From Chromohalobacter sarecensis (GTDB lineage: Bacteria > Pseudomonadota > Gammaproteobacteria > Pseudomonadales > Halomonadaceae), in contig NZ_JAKGAN010000005.1 in assembly GCF_023061135.1 (NCBI RefSeq), positions 124,001 through 188,000 of the forward strand: a stretch of DNA of 64,000 bases, in the 5' to 3' direction. Within the stretch, counting starts at the first letter, position 1; the number at the start of each line of letters is the position of its first letter. Shown piece after piece: positions 36,473-48,955 of this stretch. A program made the position numbers and the translations under genes. The notes under the pieces are model-generated. The model was not told where the DNA came from. It saw only the letters and a list, made by a program, of their open reading frames with translations, and did not search any database.

Positions 36473-38284
36473 TTACTTCTTCTTGGCGCGCTTGCGCTCG
36501 CTCTCGGTGAGGTGCTTCTTGCGCAGACGAATATGGTCAGGAGTGATCTCGACCAGTTCGTCGTCATCGAGGAACTCGATGGCTTGCTCGAGGCTGAAGC
36601 GGATCGGCGGCGTCAGCACCAGGGCTTCGTCAGTGCCGGCGGAGCGCATGTTATCGAGCTTCTTGGCCTTGGTGGGATTGACCGCCATGTCGTCGGCACG
36701 GTTATTGATGCCGATCAGCATGCCTTCGTAGACCTCGGTGCCGTGCTCGACGAGCAGCTTGCCGCGATCCTGCAGGGCGAATAGCGCGTAGGCCAGCGCC
36801 TTGCCGGGGGCCATGGAGACCAGCACGCCGTTGCGACGCTCGACGGAGGCGTCGGGCTTGAGCGGGCCGTAATGGTCGAAGCGGCTAGTGAGGATGCCGG
36901 TGCCGGAGGTCAGCGTCAGGAACTGGCCACGGAAGCCGATCAGCCCACGCGCGGGGATGATGAAGTCCAGGCGCACACGACCCTTGCCATCCGGGTTCAT
37001 GTTGGTCATCTCGCCCTTGCGGTAGCCGAGCTCTTCCATCACCGCGCCTTGGTGCTGCTCCTCGCAATCGATGATGACTTCTTCGTACGGCTCCTGCTTG
37101 ACGCCATCGTTCTCACGGATGATGACCTCGGGACGGCCGACCGCCAGCTCGAAGCCCTCGCGGCGCATGCTTTCGATGAGTACCGAAAGGTGCAGCTCGC
37201 CGCGTCCGGAGACCTTGAACTTCTCGGGCGTTTCGCCTTCCTCGACACGCAGCGCGACGTTGTGGATCAGCTCCTGCTCGAGGCGGTCACGAATGTTGCG
37301 GCTGGTGACGAACTTGCCTTCCTTGCCGGCGAACGGCGAGTCATTGACCTGGAAAGTCATGGAGACGGTAGGCTCGTCGACGGTCAGCACGGGCAGCGCT
37401 TCGACATTAGCCGGATCGCACAGCGTATCGGAGATCGCCAAATCGCTGATGCCGGTGATGCAGATGATGTCGCCGGCTTCGGCCTTTTCGGTCTGCACGC
37501 GCTCGAGGCCGAGGTGTGTCATGACCTGGCCGACCTTGCCCTTGCGGACATTGCCTTCCTTGGAGATCACGCTGATCTGCTGCCCCGGGCTCACGTTACC
37601 GCGCTTGATGCGGCCCAGGCCGATGACGCCGACGTAGCTGTTGTAGTCGAGCGCGGAGATCTGCATCTGGAACGGACCATCACGTTCGACCTTGGGCGGT
37701 TCGACGATATCGACGATGGACTGGAACATCGGCGTCATGTCGTCTTCGAGCGTTTCCGGATCCATGCCAGCGACGCCGTTGAGCGCCGAGCAGTAGATGA
37801 TCGGGAAGTCGAGCTGCTCATCGGTGGCGCCGAGGTTGTCGAACAGATCGAAGATCTGGTCGATGACCCAATCAGGGCGCGCGCCGGGGCGGTCGATCTT
37901 GTTGACGACGACGATGGGCTTCAAACCACGATCAAAGGCTTTCTGGGTGACGAAGCGCGTCTGCGGCATGGGGCCGTCGACGGCGTCGACCATCAGCAGT
38001 ACGGAATCGACCATCGACATCACGCGCTCGACCTCACCACCGAAGTCGGCGTGTCCGGGCGTGTCGACGATGTTGATGTGGTAGTCGTGCCACTGGATCG
38101 CGGTATTCTTGGACAGAATGGTGATACCGCGCTCTTTCTCCTGGTCGTTGGAGTCCATGATGCGCTCTTGCCCTTCGGCCTTGCGGTCGAGGGTGCCGGA
38201 CTGACTCAGGAGTTGGTCGACCAGGGTGGTCTTGCCATGGTCGACGTGGGCAATAATAGCGATGTTGCGAAGGTTCTCGATCAC
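36473..38284 (-). CDS. typA: ribosome-associated GTPase TypA/BipA
   Basis: A 603-residue translational GTPase that binds the 70S ribosome and aids 50S assembly and stress or low-temperature growth. G1 is [10 protein letters not shown], the switch region has [13 protein letters not shown]3 is DTPGHADFG, and G4 NKIDRPGA. The domain III-V part includes [13 protein letters not shown] and [12 protein letters not shown], typical of BipA. Length is standard. Its promoter lies in 38285-38552, a gene-free stretch of 268 bases with A-rich tracts. Confidence 0.96.
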   Translation of the reverse strand: MIENLRNIAIIAHVDHGKTTLVDQLLSQSGTLDRKAEGQERIMDSNDQEKERGITILSKNTAIQWHDYHINIVDTPGHADFGGEVERVMSMVDSVLLMVDAVDGPMPQTRFVTQKAFDRGLKPIVVVNKIDRPGARPDWVIDQIFDLFDNLGATDEQLDFPIIYCSALNGVAGMDPETLEDDMTPMFQSIVDIVEPPKVERDGPFQMQISALDYNSYVGVIGLGRIKRGNVSPGQQISVISKEGNVRKGKVGQVMTHLGLERVQTEKAEAGDIICITGISDLAISDTLCDPANVEALPVLTVDEPTVSMTFQVNDSPFAGKEGKFVTSRNIRDRLEQELIHNVALRVEEGETPEKFKVSGRGELHLSVLIESMRREGFELAVGRPEVIIRENDGVKQEPYEEVIIDCEEQHQGAVMEELGYRKGEMTNMNPDGKGRVRLDFIIPARGLIGFRGQFLTLTSGTGILTSRFDHYGPLKPDASVERRNGVLVSMAPGKALAYALFALQDRGKLLVEHGTEVYEGMLIGINNRADDMAVNPTKAKKLDNMRSAGTDEALVLTPPIRFSLEQAIEFLDDDELVEITPDHIRLRKKHLTESERKRAKKK

Positions 38285-38552
38285 GTAGGGATCCTGCTTG
38301 AAAATTGGGCCGTATTATAGGGTCAGGGGGCCGACGACTGCCAGTTTGATGACCGTTGCCAATAGGCGCGGCACGACAAAAGACGCGTTGGTGCGACGAT
38401 AACCGTGGCACTATCAGGGGCTTGGGTCGTTTGGACGGCAGGGCAAAAAATACGCAAAAAAATGGCGGCACGCTCGTCAATCGCCAATTATCGCGTCGGG
38501 GCGACGCGTGACGTGGGGTGGAGCGCACCGATCTAGAAGGGCTATTCACTCA

Positions 38553-39545
38553 TTAGAGGTGCCCGAGCAGCCAATCATAGAGACGCCCCGCGCTGCTGGC
38601 AACGGGTTGCGTGATCTGAAAGCGCGGCAATGCCAGCGGGTCATCGCGATGCGAAAGCCAGCCGGCATGGCTATGCAGGGCTTCCTGAACGCCGCAGCGC
38701 TGGGCCAGTTGGCGTATGCGAAGCGACGCTTCCGGCTGCGGATAGGCAAAATAAGACAACGGGTCGCGGCATAGCACGCCGAGTTGGCGACGCGAATGGC
38801 GAATCTGCCATTGGATCTGACGGTCGTCGAGGGTATCTAGCGGTGTAGCGGCGACGCCGCGCGCGCCGAATCGCACCAGGCCGTCGCTTTCCAGGCGGCG
38901 CACGCTGAAGGGGTCGAGCGTTTGCGGCGCGGTGTCGAACTCGGTACCCAGGGTCGCGCCGAGCCGAGTCAGCATCGATGGAGCGGCTTGCTGCGGAAGT
39001 CGTTCGAGATAGTCATGCAATGCGCTGCTGTAGGCGGTGTCCGGATGGCTGGGCCGTGGCGGCGGAAGCGGTAGCCCGGCATCGCCGAGGCATTCGCGAA
39101 CGCGCGTAGGTTGAGTGCCGTCCCAGAGAATGTCGCCGAGAGTCATCCGCCAGTCGCCTTGCGGGCGGCCGGTATTGCCCGTGGTCAGAAACATGCTGGC
39201 CGGCAATGCCAGGCGCTCGAGCTGTCGTAGCGCGACCTCGGCGGTGTCGCGCCAGCCGCCGTCGAAGGTCAGCGCGATGCGCGGAGCCGGGTCGCGATGC
39301 AAACGACGGGCACTGGCCAGGGAGACGATCTGGGCGTGGTCGGTGATGTGGTCGAGCAGCCGTCGAAAGCTTTCCGGGCCGAGGCAGTAGGGCGCCCGGT
39401 GCGGCAGGCGTGCGGCGCCTTCGTCGGGCAATACGCGCTGGATGACCAGAATCGCGCTGCGTCCACGAAGCGGCTCGCTTAGGTTGCGTCGCCAGTGCCC
39501 GCGCAGGCGCTGCACGACGTCATGGGCAAGACTGAGATGACTCAT
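38553..39545 (-). CDS. polysaccharide deacetylase family protein
   Basis: A 330-residue protein with a NodB-type core: residues about 85-130 contain RIALTFDGGWRDTAEVALRQL and PASMFLTTGNTG, and later LSYFAYPQPE. The usual TFDDG motif is changed to TFDGG, so one metal-site Asp is missing or shifted. No signal peptide is seen. GGAGGG precedes ATG 39545. A glycosyltransferase gene lies upstream on the same strand after 146 bases; the two may modify a surface polysaccharide, though no larger cluster is present. Confidence 0.75.
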   Translation of the reverse strand: MSHLSLAHDVVQRLRGHWRRNLSEPLRGRSAILVIQRVLPDEGAARLPHRAPYCLGPESFRRLLDHITDHAQIVSLASARRLHRDPAPRIALTFDGGWRDTAEVALRQLERLALPASMFLTTGNTGRPQGDWRMTLGDILWDGTQPTRVRECLGDAGLPLPPPRPSHPDTAYSSALHDYLERLPQQAAPSMLTRLGATLGTEFDTAPQTLDPFSVRRLESDGLVRFGARGVAATPLDTLDDRQIQWQIRHSRRQLGVLCRDPLSYFAYPQPEASLRIRQLAQRCGVQEALHSHAGWLSHRDDPLALPRFQITQPVASSAGRLYDWLLGHL

Positions 39546-39691
39546 GGCGTGTCCCTCCGCACTGCTGGTTGCTCGGTGTGCCAAGCGTTGTTGCCGTGGT
39601 GACATCCTGTCGCGTACGGCAAGGGTCTCCTTTGAAGGGTGATGTTGTGTTGAAGGTTACGATATCTATCAGCATATCTCTTTGTCTCGAT

Positions 39692-40654
39692 TTAGCCAGT
39701 CAGTCCCGGTTTGTCTCGTCGGTAGAACGTCATCAGCGCCGCGCCGGTGGCGGTCAACTGCAAGGCGTGCAAGCTCCAGCGGTACCAGTAGATGCGGTAG
39801 GCCATACGCGGCGCGGGGGTGTCGTCACGCCAAGCCATGAGTCCGGCGGGAAGCGCGCTGAAGGTCAGGCCGGCCATGCCTACCCCCGGTGACAAGGGCA
39901 ACCACAGCAGCAAGGCTAGCGGTAGGATCGTGCTTTGGAGGAGCGCGGCACTCACGCGGGGGACGAGGAAGCGCGGATGGCGCGCGGCGCTGGGGATGTA
40001 TAGACAATGCCGCTGGTGCCGGCGCTGCCGACGCCACCAGGGAATGAGACGGCGTGGGGCTGCATGGTCGATCAGCAAGGGTGTGTTCTGCCAGCAGAGA
40101 TGCGCGTGGCAGCGCCATAGACGCACCAGGATATCCAAGTCGGCGCCTGCCTCGAGGCGCGGATCATGGCCTCCAAGACGCTCGTACCACTCGCGAGTGA
40201 CGGCCAGTTGGCCGGCGGGCCAATCCCAGGGATGGTCTTCGAAGCCGCGTTGCGTGCGGCTGAGATACCAACTGGCGAGCGGCGGCGGTAGCGGGGTGGC
40301 TGGGTATTGGGCGCAGACGATGGCGTCGGCGGCCTGATAGCTGAAGGCACGGGCGAGCCCAGCAAGCCATTGCTCGGGCACTTCGAGCGCTGCGTCCAGA
40401 AACACCAGCACATCGCCATTGAGATAGGTGGCGCCATGGTGGCGAAGCGCGCCCTGTCCATATTGGGGCAGCACGGCAAAGCGGACCTTACGTTCAATCA
40501 GCAGGCGCTGGGTGGACTCATCGAGCCTCGTGAGCTGTACCAATGTCTCGGTATGCCCGCTGAAGCGCGCGATACTGCGTGCCAGGGCGCTCAGACAGCG
40601 CTCCAGGTGCTCGGGGGTGTGGCTGGCGTCGATTAGCAGACTGTAAGTGCGCAT
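39692..40654 (-). CDS. family 2 glycosyltransferase with C-terminal membrane helices
   Basis: A 320-residue protein. The N-terminal GT-A fold shows SLLIDASHTPEHLERCLSAL, the nucleotide-binding region ATYLNGDVLVFLDAALEVP and the acceptor region GGHDPRLEAGADLDILVRL. Hydrophobic helices occur at about residues 238-275, anchoring it to the inner membrane. The donor and acceptor sugars are unknown. The metal-binding DXD is replaced by LDAALEV, so activity may differ. Confidence 0.75.
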   Translation of the reverse strand: MRTYSLLIDASHTPEHLERCLSALARSIARFSGHTETLVQLTRLDESTQRLLIERKVRFAVLPQYGQGALRHHGATYLNGDVLVFLDAALEVPEQWLAGLARAFSYQAADAIVCAQYPATPLPPPLASWYLSRTQRGFEDHPWDWPAGQLAVTREWYERLGGHDPRLEAGADLDILVRLWRCHAHLCWQNTPLLIDHAAPRRLIPWWRRQRRHQRHCLYIPSAARHPRFLVPRVSAALLQSTILPLALLLWLPLSPGVGMAGLTFSALPAGLMAWRDDTPAPRMAYRIYWYRWSLHALQLTATGAALMTFYRRDKPGLTG

Positions 40655-40836
40655 CGCTGGGAGTGCCTTGGGATCAGAGCCCGTGTCGGGAGCTGCTTAA
40701 CAGACTGCGGCGAGGCGCGACCCCTGGCAATCATCGCCGGGACTGGTTTTTCTAAAGCAATACTGATTACGGGCCTGCGCGAGCAAAGCCCGACAGGGTA
40801 CGATGTTTTGCCACCGAACGGGCCCTGAGCACGTTT

Positions 40837-40853
40837 TGCACCATGTTGGTTCA
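40837..40853. promoter_or_regulatory. NtrC-binding site upstream of glnA
   Basis: TGCACCATGTTGGTTCA matches the NtrC consensus TGCACCANNNTGGTGCA at all but one defined base. A weaker half-site (TGCACC at 40868) follows. The stretch 40655-41139 (485 bases) holds no gene; a convincing sigma-54 core was not found, though one with GG-N10-GC spacing at about 40880 is possible. Confidence 0.7.
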
Positions 40854-41139
40854 TAAGGGCGTTACGCTGCACCTTTACGGGGCTTTAAAAGGCCTCTGCA
40901 CTTTTATGTGGCGCGCTTAGCGCCAAAGTGGTGCTGGCCGATGCGCCAAGATGGTCTATTTTTTCTCGGTGGATCATGCGGTTATCGAAGGCGCACTTAG
41001 ATGGCTCAATGATTGGCATGCCTTCTGCATTGAAAAACGTAAAGTGCCTACCCGTGGGCAGTTGCCGGCGGGCGTGCTACAAACGACGTTGAACACGCAA
41101 GCAAACGACTCGAGCCGCAGGCTCATAGTGGAGGAAATC

Positions 41140-42549
41140 ATGTCCGAGAAGACCCTCGCCCTGATCGAAGAACACGATATCAAGTGGGTGGATCTGCGCT
41201 TTACCGATACCAAGGGCAAGGAGCAGCACGTCACGATTCCGGCCAGCGCCGTCGACGACGAGTTCTTCGAGGACGGCCAAATGTTCGATGGCTCCTCCAT
41301 TGAAGGCTGGAAAGGCATCAACGAGTCCGACATGATCCTGCGCCCGGAAGATGGTAGCGGTTATCTCGACCCGTTCACCGAAGACGCTACCCTCGTGCTG
41401 CGTTGCGATATCATCGAACCGGCCACTATGCAGGGTTATGAGCGTGATCCGCGCTCCATCGCCAAGCGCGCCGAGGCGTACCTGAAGTCCACCGGGCTGG
41501 GCGACACCGCCTTCTTCGGGCCGGAACCGGAATTCTTCATCTTCGACGAAGTGCACTGGAACGCTGATATTCAGGGCGCGATGTACAAGATCACTTCCGA
41601 GGAAGGCGCCTGGGCGACCGACTCCACCAACGTGGAAGGCGGCAATCTGGGGCACCGTCCGCGCGTCAAGGGCGGCTATTTCCCGGTACCGCCGGTGGAT
41701 AGCTTCCACGACATCCGTAGCGCGATGTGCAACACCCTGGAAGCCATCGGCCAGACCGTCGAGGTGCATCACCACGAGGTCGCCAACGCCGGCCAGAACG
41801 AGATCGGCGTCAAGTTCAACACCTTGGTCAAGAAGGCCGACGAAGTTCAGGAAATGAAGTACGTGATCCACAACGTGGCCCACGCGTACGGCAAGACCGC
41901 GACCTTCATGCCCAAGCCGCTGGTGGGTGACAACGGCTCCGGCATGCACGTGCACCAGTCCTTCTGGAAAGACGGCGCCAACATGTTCGCCGGCGACGAG
42001 TACGCCGGGCTGTCCGAAACCGCGCTGTATTATATCGGCGGTGTCATCAAGCATGCGCGTGCCCTGAATGCCTTCACCAACGCATCGACCAACTCCTACA
42101 AGCGCCTGGTGCCGGGCTTCGAGGCGCCGGTCATGCTCGCCTACAGCGCGCGTAACCGCAGTGCGTCGATCCGCATTCCGTATACCGCGAGCCCCAAGGG
42201 CAAGCGCGTCGAGTGCCGTTTCCCCGACCCGACCGCCAACCCGTACCTGGCCTTCTCCGCGCTGCTGATGGCGGGTATCGACGGCATCAAGAACAAGATC
42301 CATCCTGGCGACGCGATGGACAAGAACCTCTATGACCTGCCGCCGGAAGAAGGCAAGGCGATCCCCACCGTGGCCGAGAGCCTCGACCAGGCGCTGGAAT
42401 CGCTGAACGCCGATCGCGCCTTCTTGACCGAAGGTGAGGTGTTCACCGATAGCATGATCGACGCCTACCTCGAGCTCAAGCAGGAAGAAGTCGACCGCCT
42501 GCGCATGGCGACGCATCCGATCGAGTTCGACATGTACTACAGCTGCTGA
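41140..42549 (+). CDS. glnA: glutamine synthetase type I
   Basis: A 469-residue enzyme that makes glutamine from glutamate, ammonia and ATP. Conserved blocks are [42 protein letters not shown] and [10 protein letters not shown]. Tyr398 in NLYDLPPEE is the adenylylation site, so it is the regulated I-beta form. The start ATG 41140 has GGAGG six bases upstream; an in-frame extension to 40951 lacks similarity. NtrBC are encoded 0.9 kb downstream and an NtrC site lies upstream, the classic nitrogen regulatory arrangement. Confidence 0.97.
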   Translation: MSEKTLALIEEHDIKWVDLRFTDTKGKEQHVTIPASAVDDEFFEDGQMFDGSSIEGWKGINESDMILRPEDGSGYLDPFTEDATLVLRCDIIEPATMQGYERDPRSIAKRAEAYLKSTGLGDTAFFGPEPEFFIFDEVHWNADIQGAMYKITSEEGAWATDSTNVEGGNLGHRPRVKGGYFPVPPVDSFHDIRSAMCNTLEAIGQTVEVHHHEVANAGQNEIGVKFNTLVKKADEVQEMKYVIHNVAHAYGKTATFMPKPLVGDNGSGMHVHQSFWKDGANMFAGDEYAGLSETALYYIGGVIKHARALNAFTNASTNSYKRLVPGFEAPVMLAYSARNRSASIRIPYTASPKGKRVECRFPDPTANPYLAFSALLMAGIDGIKNKIHPGDAMDKNLYDLPPEEGKAIPTVAESLDQALESLNADRAFLTEGEVFTDSMIDAYLELKQEEVDRLRMATHPIEFDMYYSC

Positions 42550-42582
42550 TCTCGCACGACGGCGAGTGATAGCCGCTGACCG

Positions 42583-42611
42583 AGGCCCCGTCCGATGTGA
42601 CGGGGCCTTTT
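42583..42611 (+). terminator. intrinsic terminator after glnA
   Basis: A perfect 10-base stem AGGCCCCGTC/GACGGGGCCT with a six-base loop (42583-42608) is followed by TTTTA. It starts 34 bases after the glnA stop. Confidence 0.9.
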
Positions 42612-42692
42612 ACGTAATGGGGTGGAGCGGCGTTCTTTCGCAGCGCCTGGCGTGCGCTACACTAGAAACCCGATTGGCCTGAGGAGAGCGAC

Positions 42693-43295
42693 ATGCGCGG
42701 TTTGGCCACCATCAGCGCTTGGGCGCTACTTATGGCTGGGGTGTTGGGCGTCTCGGCGGCGCAGGCGACGCCGGTCTATCGCAGCGTCGATGCGCAAGGC
42801 AACGTGACCTTTTCCGACAGCCCGGTAGGGGAGCAGGTGAACGTCGGCACGGTGAACACGGTGCCCAGTCAGGCGCGTGAGGAACGCGATCGCCAGGTAG
42901 CGGACGCAGCGGTCGAGGCGGAACCGGATGCTGAATCGTCCTTCACCGATTACGAGCGTCTCGCCATTGCGGCTCCCGGCAACGAGACGACCCTGCCCAC
43001 CGGTGCGGCGGGCGATACTCAGGTGCGTGTGGCGATCTCTCCCGAACTGCGTGAGGGGCACAGGCTACGCATCCTCGTCGATGGTGAGGCGAGTGGGGCG
43101 GCCCAGCACGCGACGACCTTCTCGGTCACCGAACTAGTGCGCGGGGAGCATACCTTGCGCGTCGAAGTCGTCGATACCGAAGGGCGTGTGCGTCAACGCA
43201 GTGCCCCGATCACGCTGTATGTGCAACGCGCCAGCGTGTACTTGCCTGCCAATCCCAACAATCCCCGCAACAATAGTGACAACGGTAGCCAGTGA
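42693..43295 (+). CDS. DUF4124 envelope protein
   Basis: A 200-residue exported protein. Residues 1-25 are a signal peptide (LLMAGVLGVSAAQATP). The DUF4124 motif VYRSVDAQGNVTFSDSPV follows directly. A second beta-rich domain (residues 110-180) reads like an Ig-like fold ending PITLYVQRAS, and the tail is Asn/Pro-rich. This gene is regularly found between glnA and glnL in gammaproteobacteria. Its function is unknown. Confidence 0.85.
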   Translation: MRGLATISAWALLMAGVLGVSAAQATPVYRSVDAQGNVTFSDSPVGEQVNVGTVNTVPSQAREERDRQVADAAVEAEPDAESSFTDYERLAIAAPGNETTLPTGAAGDTQVRVAISPELREGHRLRILVDGEASGAAQHATTFSVTELVRGEHTLRVEVVDTEGRVRQRSAPITLYVQRASVYLPANPNNPRNNSDNGSQ

Positions 43296-43438
43296 GCCGA
43301 TTTGGCGCCTGGCGCTGTCTCCCTTTCTCTTTTTGCACTATTTTGGTGCGTTAGTGATATGTGTACCGATGGCTGCACTGCTCTATACCGGGCGGTATCA
43401 GACTGGCGCGCTTCTTGCACTGATAACGTACATGGACG

Positions 43439-44551
43439 ATGGATAATGGACGGGTCATGCCAGAACCTCCTGTGCCACAACATTCGGTCGAATTACCACA
43501 CTCGGTCGACCCCAAGCGCTTGCTTGAACACCTGACGACGGCGGTGGTGCTGCTCGATGGCGCCCTGCATGTGCGCTGGATGAATCCGGCCGCCGAGTCG
43601 TTGCTGGCGACTAGCCGGGTGCGTGTCATGGGCCAGCGACTGGAAAGCCTGGCGGGGGTCGACGGCTGCGTCGAGGCGGTGTTGCTCAAGGCGCGTGATG
43701 AGCTGCATCCCTTCACCCAGCGCGAGGCGAGTCTCGTGTTGCCATCGGGGGATTCGGCGACGGTGGATTTCACCGTGACGCCGATGTCCGCCGATGAGCT
43801 GTTGATCGAGATCGAGCCGCGTGACCGGTTGCTGCGTATTTCCCGCGAGGAGGCGCTGATCGCGCGTCAGGAAACCATCAAGGTGCTCACCCGCGGGCTG
43901 GCGCACGAGGTCAAGAATCCGCTGGGTGGCATCCGTGGCGCGGCGCAGTTGCTCGAGCGCGATCTGCCCGATCCGCAACTCGCCGAGTTCACGCGGGTCA
44001 TCGTCGAGGAGGCGGACCGCCTGCGCGACCTGGTCGATCGCATGCTGGGGCCCAACAGCATGAGTCGTCACGAACCGCTCAACATCCACAAGGTACTCGA
44101 ACGCGTGCGGACCTTGCTGGAGGCCGAGCATCCGCGCATCGAGTACGTCCGCGACTACGACCCCAGCCTGCCGGAGTTGGACGGTGATGAGGCGCAGCTT
44201 ATCCAGGCGGTGCTCAACGTCGCCCGCAACGCCGTCCAGGCGATGGAGGAACAGGGCATCGACGGCCCACGCCTGACCCTGCGTACCCGGGCGCGGCGGC
44301 AGTTCACGCTGGGTGCCGAGCGTCATCGGTTGGTGTGCGAGCTGGGCATCCTCGATAACGGCCCCGGCATTCCCGAGACGCTGCGTGAGACGCTGTTCTA
44401 CCCCATGGTCTCGGGGCGCGCCGAGGGCAGTGGCCTGGGCCTTTCCATCGCGCAGTCGGTCCTGCATCAGCACCAGGGCTTGATCGAGTGCGACTCGGTG
44501 CCCGGGTGTACCGAATTCCGCTTATTGATTCCGCTTGAGAGCCACCATTGA
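43439..44551 (+). CDS. glnL: nitrogen regulation sensor kinase NtrB
   Basis: A 370-residue cytoplasmic histidine kinase/phosphatase controlled by PII. A PAS domain covers residues 25-125; the phospho-acceptor is His156 in GLAHEVKNPLGGIRGAAQ; N, G1 and G2 boxes are NVARNAVQAM, DNGPGIPE and GSGLGLSIAQ. ATG 43439 and 43457 are both possible starts with no strong ribosome site. It phosphorylates NtrC, encoded 15 bases downstream, when nitrogen is scarce. Confidence 0.94.
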   Translation: MDNGRVMPEPPVPQHSVELPHSVDPKRLLEHLTTAVVLLDGALHVRWMNPAAESLLATSRVRVMGQRLESLAGVDGCVEAVLLKARDELHPFTQREASLVLPSGDSATVDFTVTPMSADELLIEIEPRDRLLRISREEALIARQETIKVLTRGLAHEVKNPLGGIRGAAQLLERDLPDPQLAEFTRVIVEEADRLRDLVDRMLGPNSMSRHEPLNIHKVLERVRTLLEAEHPRIEYVRDYDPSLPELDGDEAQLIQAVLNVARNAVQAMEEQGIDGPRLTLRTRARRQFTLGAERHRLVCELGILDNGPGIPETLRETLFYPMVSGRAEGSGLGLSIAQSVLHQHQGLIECDSVPGCTEFRLLIPLESHH

Positions 44552-44566
44552 GGCTCGGGAGGCCCT

Positions 44567-45976
<1,410 letters not shown>

Positions 45977-46177
45977 TCCCGGCTGCTCGGTTGGGGCCGC
46001 AATACCCGCTCTCGACAAGGGCGGGGTAAGCTCAAGGTGCTGCTGCCGGCGTTGGCGGACGAATAGTCCCGGCTGCTCGGCTGGGGCCGCAATACCCTCT
46101 CTCGACAAGGGCGGGGCAAACTCAAGGTGTTGCTGTCGGCGTTGGCGGATGACTGAGTGCCGCGCGATGGGGCAGAG

Positions 46178-46228
46178 CTGTCGTCTGATCGTCATCGTAT
46201 CGTCATCCAAGCGTCGCGAGACTGTCAT
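46178..46228 (+). promoter_or_regulatory. Pho box array upstream of phnD
   Basis: Five seven-base units start exactly 11 bases apart at 46178, 46189, 46200, 46211 and 46222: CTGTCGT, TCGTCAT, TCGTCAT, GCGTCGC, CTGTCAT. This is the spacing and sequence of PhoB direct repeats (CTGTCAT-N4-CTGTCAT). A possible -10 (AACAAT) lies at 46240-46245. The units place the phn operon in the phosphate-starvation regulon. Confidence 0.85.
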
Positions 46229-46282
46229 CCGTGGGGGCGAACAATGAAGAGGTGTTCATTGTTCGCAACCAGGTGACAATTC

Positions 46283-47263
46283 ATGTTGACGCAGACGCTT
46301 CCCTTGGCTCGCCCCTTTCTGGGGCTGACGCTGACCATTGCCGCGCTTGCCGCAGGCATTTCCACCGCCCAGGCCGATTTCAAGCTCAGCGATCGCTACA
46401 CTGACAACGATGGCGATCTCATCGCCGATATTCCTGAAAACGAGGCCCAGCAGCGCGATCCGGATACGTTGGTTTTCGCGTACACGCCGGTGGAAGATCC
46501 CGCCGTCTACAAGGATGTGTGGGCTGGCTTCCTCGAGCATATGGAAGACGTTACCGGCAAGAAGGTGCAGTTCTTCCCCGTGCAGTCCAACGCTGCGCAG
46601 ATCGAGGCGATGCGCGCCGGACGCTTGCACGTCGCCGGTTTCAATACCGGCTCTAACCCGCTGGCGGTGGCCTGCGCGGGCTTTCGACCCTTCGCCATGA
46701 TGGCTGCCGACGATGGCTCTTTCGGCTACGAGATGGAAATCATCACCTATCCCGGTTCGGGCATCGACGAGGTCGAGGACATCAAGGGCCACACGCTGAC
46801 GCATACTTCCGAGACCTCGAATTCCGGCTATAAGGCACCCACTGCGCTGCTGGCTTCGGAATTCGGCATGAAACCCGGCGAGGACTACGAGGTCGAGTTC
46901 TCCGGCAAGCACGACAACTCGGTGCTAGGCGTGGCCAATCACGACTACGAGGTCGCCACCGTCGCCAACTCGGTCAAAAACCGCATGATTGACCGGGATG
47001 TGATCGACGCCGACCAGCTCGAGGTGATCTACCAGTCGGATACCTTCCCGACCACGGGGTACGGCGTGGCGCATGACCTCAAGCCTGAATTGCAGGAGGC
47101 CATCAAGGAAGCATTCTTCAGCTTCGACTGGGAAGACTCCGCGCTGGCCGAGGAGTTCGGCAAGAACGGCGAATCGCAGTTCATCCCCATCACCTTCAAG
47201 AAAGAATGGTCGGTGATCCGCCAGATCGACGACGCCAACGGCGTGAAGTACCAGTGCTCGTGA
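46283..47263 (+). CDS. phnD: phosphonate/phosphate ABC transporter binding protein PhnD
   Basis: A 326-residue periplasmic binding protein. Residues 1-31 are a signal peptide ([16 protein letters not shown]). PhnD-family segments are [40 protein letters not shown], the phosphonate-site loop [11 protein letters not shown] and [13 protein letters not shown]. Either phosphonates or phosphate-like oxyanions (phosphite) may be the ligand. It heads the phnDCEE operon after the Pho box array. Confidence 0.9.
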   Translation: MLTQTLPLARPFLGLTLTIAALAAGISTAQADFKLSDRYTDNDGDLIADIPENEAQQRDPDTLVFAYTPVEDPAVYKDVWAGFLEHMEDVTGKKVQFFPVQSNAAQIEAMRAGRLHVAGFNTGSNPLAVACAGFRPFAMMAADDGSFGYEMEIITYPGSGIDEVEDIKGHTLTHTSETSNSGYKAPTALLASEFGMKPGEDYEVEFSGKHDNSVLGVANHDYEVATVANSVKNRMIDRDVIDADQLEVIYQSDTFPTTGYGVAHDLKPELQEAIKEAFFSFDWEDSALAEEFGKNGESQFIPITFKKEWSVIRQIDDANGVKYQCS

Positions 47264-47327
47264 GCCGATGGGCGGCGGGCGGTGCCTTGCATGCCACCGT
47301 TCGCCGTCATGGCATCGGGAGGATGAC

Positions 47328-48149
47328 ATGCTAGAACTCCAGCAACTTTCCAAGACCTATGCCACCGGCGATACGGCACTCCAGGATGTGTCGTTCATGG
47401 TGCCACGCGGTCAGGTGGCGGGCTTGATCGGGCCTTCCGGGGCCGGCAAGTCGACGTTGATTCGCTGCATCAATCGCCTGGTCGATCCTAGTGCGGGCCG
47501 TATCTTGCTCGGTGAGACCGACCTCGCTCAGGTGGGGCGCGCTGAGTTGCGTCGCCAACGGCGGCGCATCGGCATGATCTTTCAGGAATACGCCCTGGTT
47601 GAGCGCCTCACCGTGATGGAGAACGTGCTCTCCGGGCGCCTGGGTTATGTGCCATTCTGGCGAAGTTTCACGCGGCGCTTTCCGGGACACGATATCGAGA
47701 ATGCCTATCGCCTGCTGGATCGTGTGGGGTTGCTCGAAAAGGCCGACAAACGCGCCGACGCCTTGTCGGGCGGCCAGCGCCAGCGGGTGGGCATCGCCCG
47801 CGCCTTGGCGCAGGAGCCGGCGTTGCTGCTGGTCGATGAGCCGACCGCGAGCCTGGACCCTAAGACGAGCCGCCAGATCATGCGCTTGATCATCGAGATC
47901 TGCGATGAGCGCGAATTGCCGGCCATCGTCAATATTCACGACGTGCCGCTGGCCCAGCAGTTCATGCATCGCATCATCGGCTTGCGCGAGGGGGCGGTGG
48001 TCTTCGACGGCGCACCGGCGGCGCTCGATGAAGCGGTGCTCGGCGATATCTACGGTGCCGAGGACTGGACGGCGATGCGTCGCGAGCACGAGGAGGATCA
48101 GGCTGCCGAGGCGGACGCCACGCGGCGTGTGGCGGAGGTGGCACGATGA
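47328..48149 (+). CDS. phnC: phosphonate ABC transporter ATPase PhnC
   Basis: A 273-residue ABC ATPase with Walker [12 protein letters not shown]-loop [19 protein letters not shown] typical of PhnC, signature [12 protein letters not shown] and Walker [21 protein letters not shown] lies before ATG 47328. It overlaps phnE by four bases (ATGA) and energises uptake through the two permeases that follow. Confidence 0.93.
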   Translation: MLELQQLSKTYATGDTALQDVSFMVPRGQVAGLIGPSGAGKSTLIRCINRLVDPSAGRILLGETDLAQVGRAELRRQRRRIGMIFQEYALVERLTVMENVLSGRLGYVPFWRSFTRRFPGHDIENAYRLLDRVGLLEKADKRADALSGGQRQRVGIARALAQEPALLLVDEPTASLDPKTSRQIMRLIIEICDERELPAIVNIHDVPLAQQFMHRIIGLREGAVVFDGAPAALDEAVLGDIYGAEDWTAMRREHEEDQAAEADATRRVAEVAR

Positions 48150-48955
48150 GCCTCGGAACGACCTATCCGACGCACTGGCGGCGTCCGCCGCGGATGTTGC
48201 GTGATCGGCGCTGGCGACTCGTCGTGCAGGGGGCGGCGCTCGTTTACCTGGTGCTGGCGGTGGGCTCGCTGGATATCGAGTGGTCGCGGGTGGTGGAAGG
48301 CTTGGCCCGCGGGCAGGCCTTCGTGGAAGGGTTCTTGCAACCCGATTTCACCAGCCGCTGGGGCGATATTCGTCAGGGACTGATCGAAAGCCTGACCATG
48401 ACGCTGACCGCGACCGTGGTGGGGGTCTTGATCTCGGTCCCTATCGGTATCGGCGGCGCGCGCAACCTGGTGCCGGCACCGGTATATGCGGTGTGTCGCA
48501 CGATCATTGCCGTCAGCCGCTCGCTGCAGGAGATCATCATCGCGATCTTCCTGGTGGCGATGTTCGGCTTCGGTCCGCTGGCGGGTTTCATGACGTTGTC
48601 ATTCGCCTCGATCGGCTTCATCGCCAAGCTCCTCGCCGAAGACATCGAAGAATGCGATGTGCATCAGATCGAAGCGGTGCGTGCGACGGGGGCGTCATGG
48701 TGGCAGGTGCTGCACTATGCCATCCAGCCGCAAGTCATGCCGCGCCTGATCGGCCTGTCGATGTATCGCCTGGACATCAACTTCCGCGAAAGCGCGGTGA
48801 TCGGCATCGTTGGTGCCGGCGGGATCGGCGCCACGCTCAATACCGCCATCGACCGTTACGAATACGACAGTGCCGGCGCCATCCTGCTGATCGTGATCGT
48901 TATCGTCATGCTGTCCGAGTATGGCTCCAGCTATTTGAGAAGATTCCTGCAATGA
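48146..48955 (+). CDS. phnE: phosphonate ABC transporter permease PhnE (first)
   Basis: A 269-residue permease with about five helices. PhnE features are [21 protein letters not shown] and [11 protein letters not shown], and the EAA loop [20 protein letters not shown], followed by [20 protein letters not shown]. It overlaps both neighbours by four bases and pairs with the second permease. Confidence 0.92.
   Translation: MSLGTTYPTHWRRPPRMLRDRRWRLVVQGAALVYLVLAVGSLDIEWSRVVEGLARGQAFVEGFLQPDFTSRWGDIRQGLIESLTMTLTATVVGVLISVPIGIGGARNLVPAPVYAVCRTIIAVSRSLQEIIIAIFLVAMFGFGPLAGFMTLSFASIGFIAKLLAEDIEECDVHQIEAVRATGASWWQVLHYAIQPQVMPRLIGLSMYRLDINFRESAVIGIVGAGGIGATLNTAIDRYEYDSAGAILLIVIVIVMLSEYGSSYLRRFLQ

Noticed and set aside
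40855-40950. Sigma-54 promoter for glnA
   Set aside because: Several GG/GC pairs occur, but none combines the right spacing with a good TGGCAC and TTGC match.
40951-41139. In-frame 63-residue extension of GlnA
   Set aside because: No glutamine synthetase has it, and GGAGG sits just before ATG 41140.
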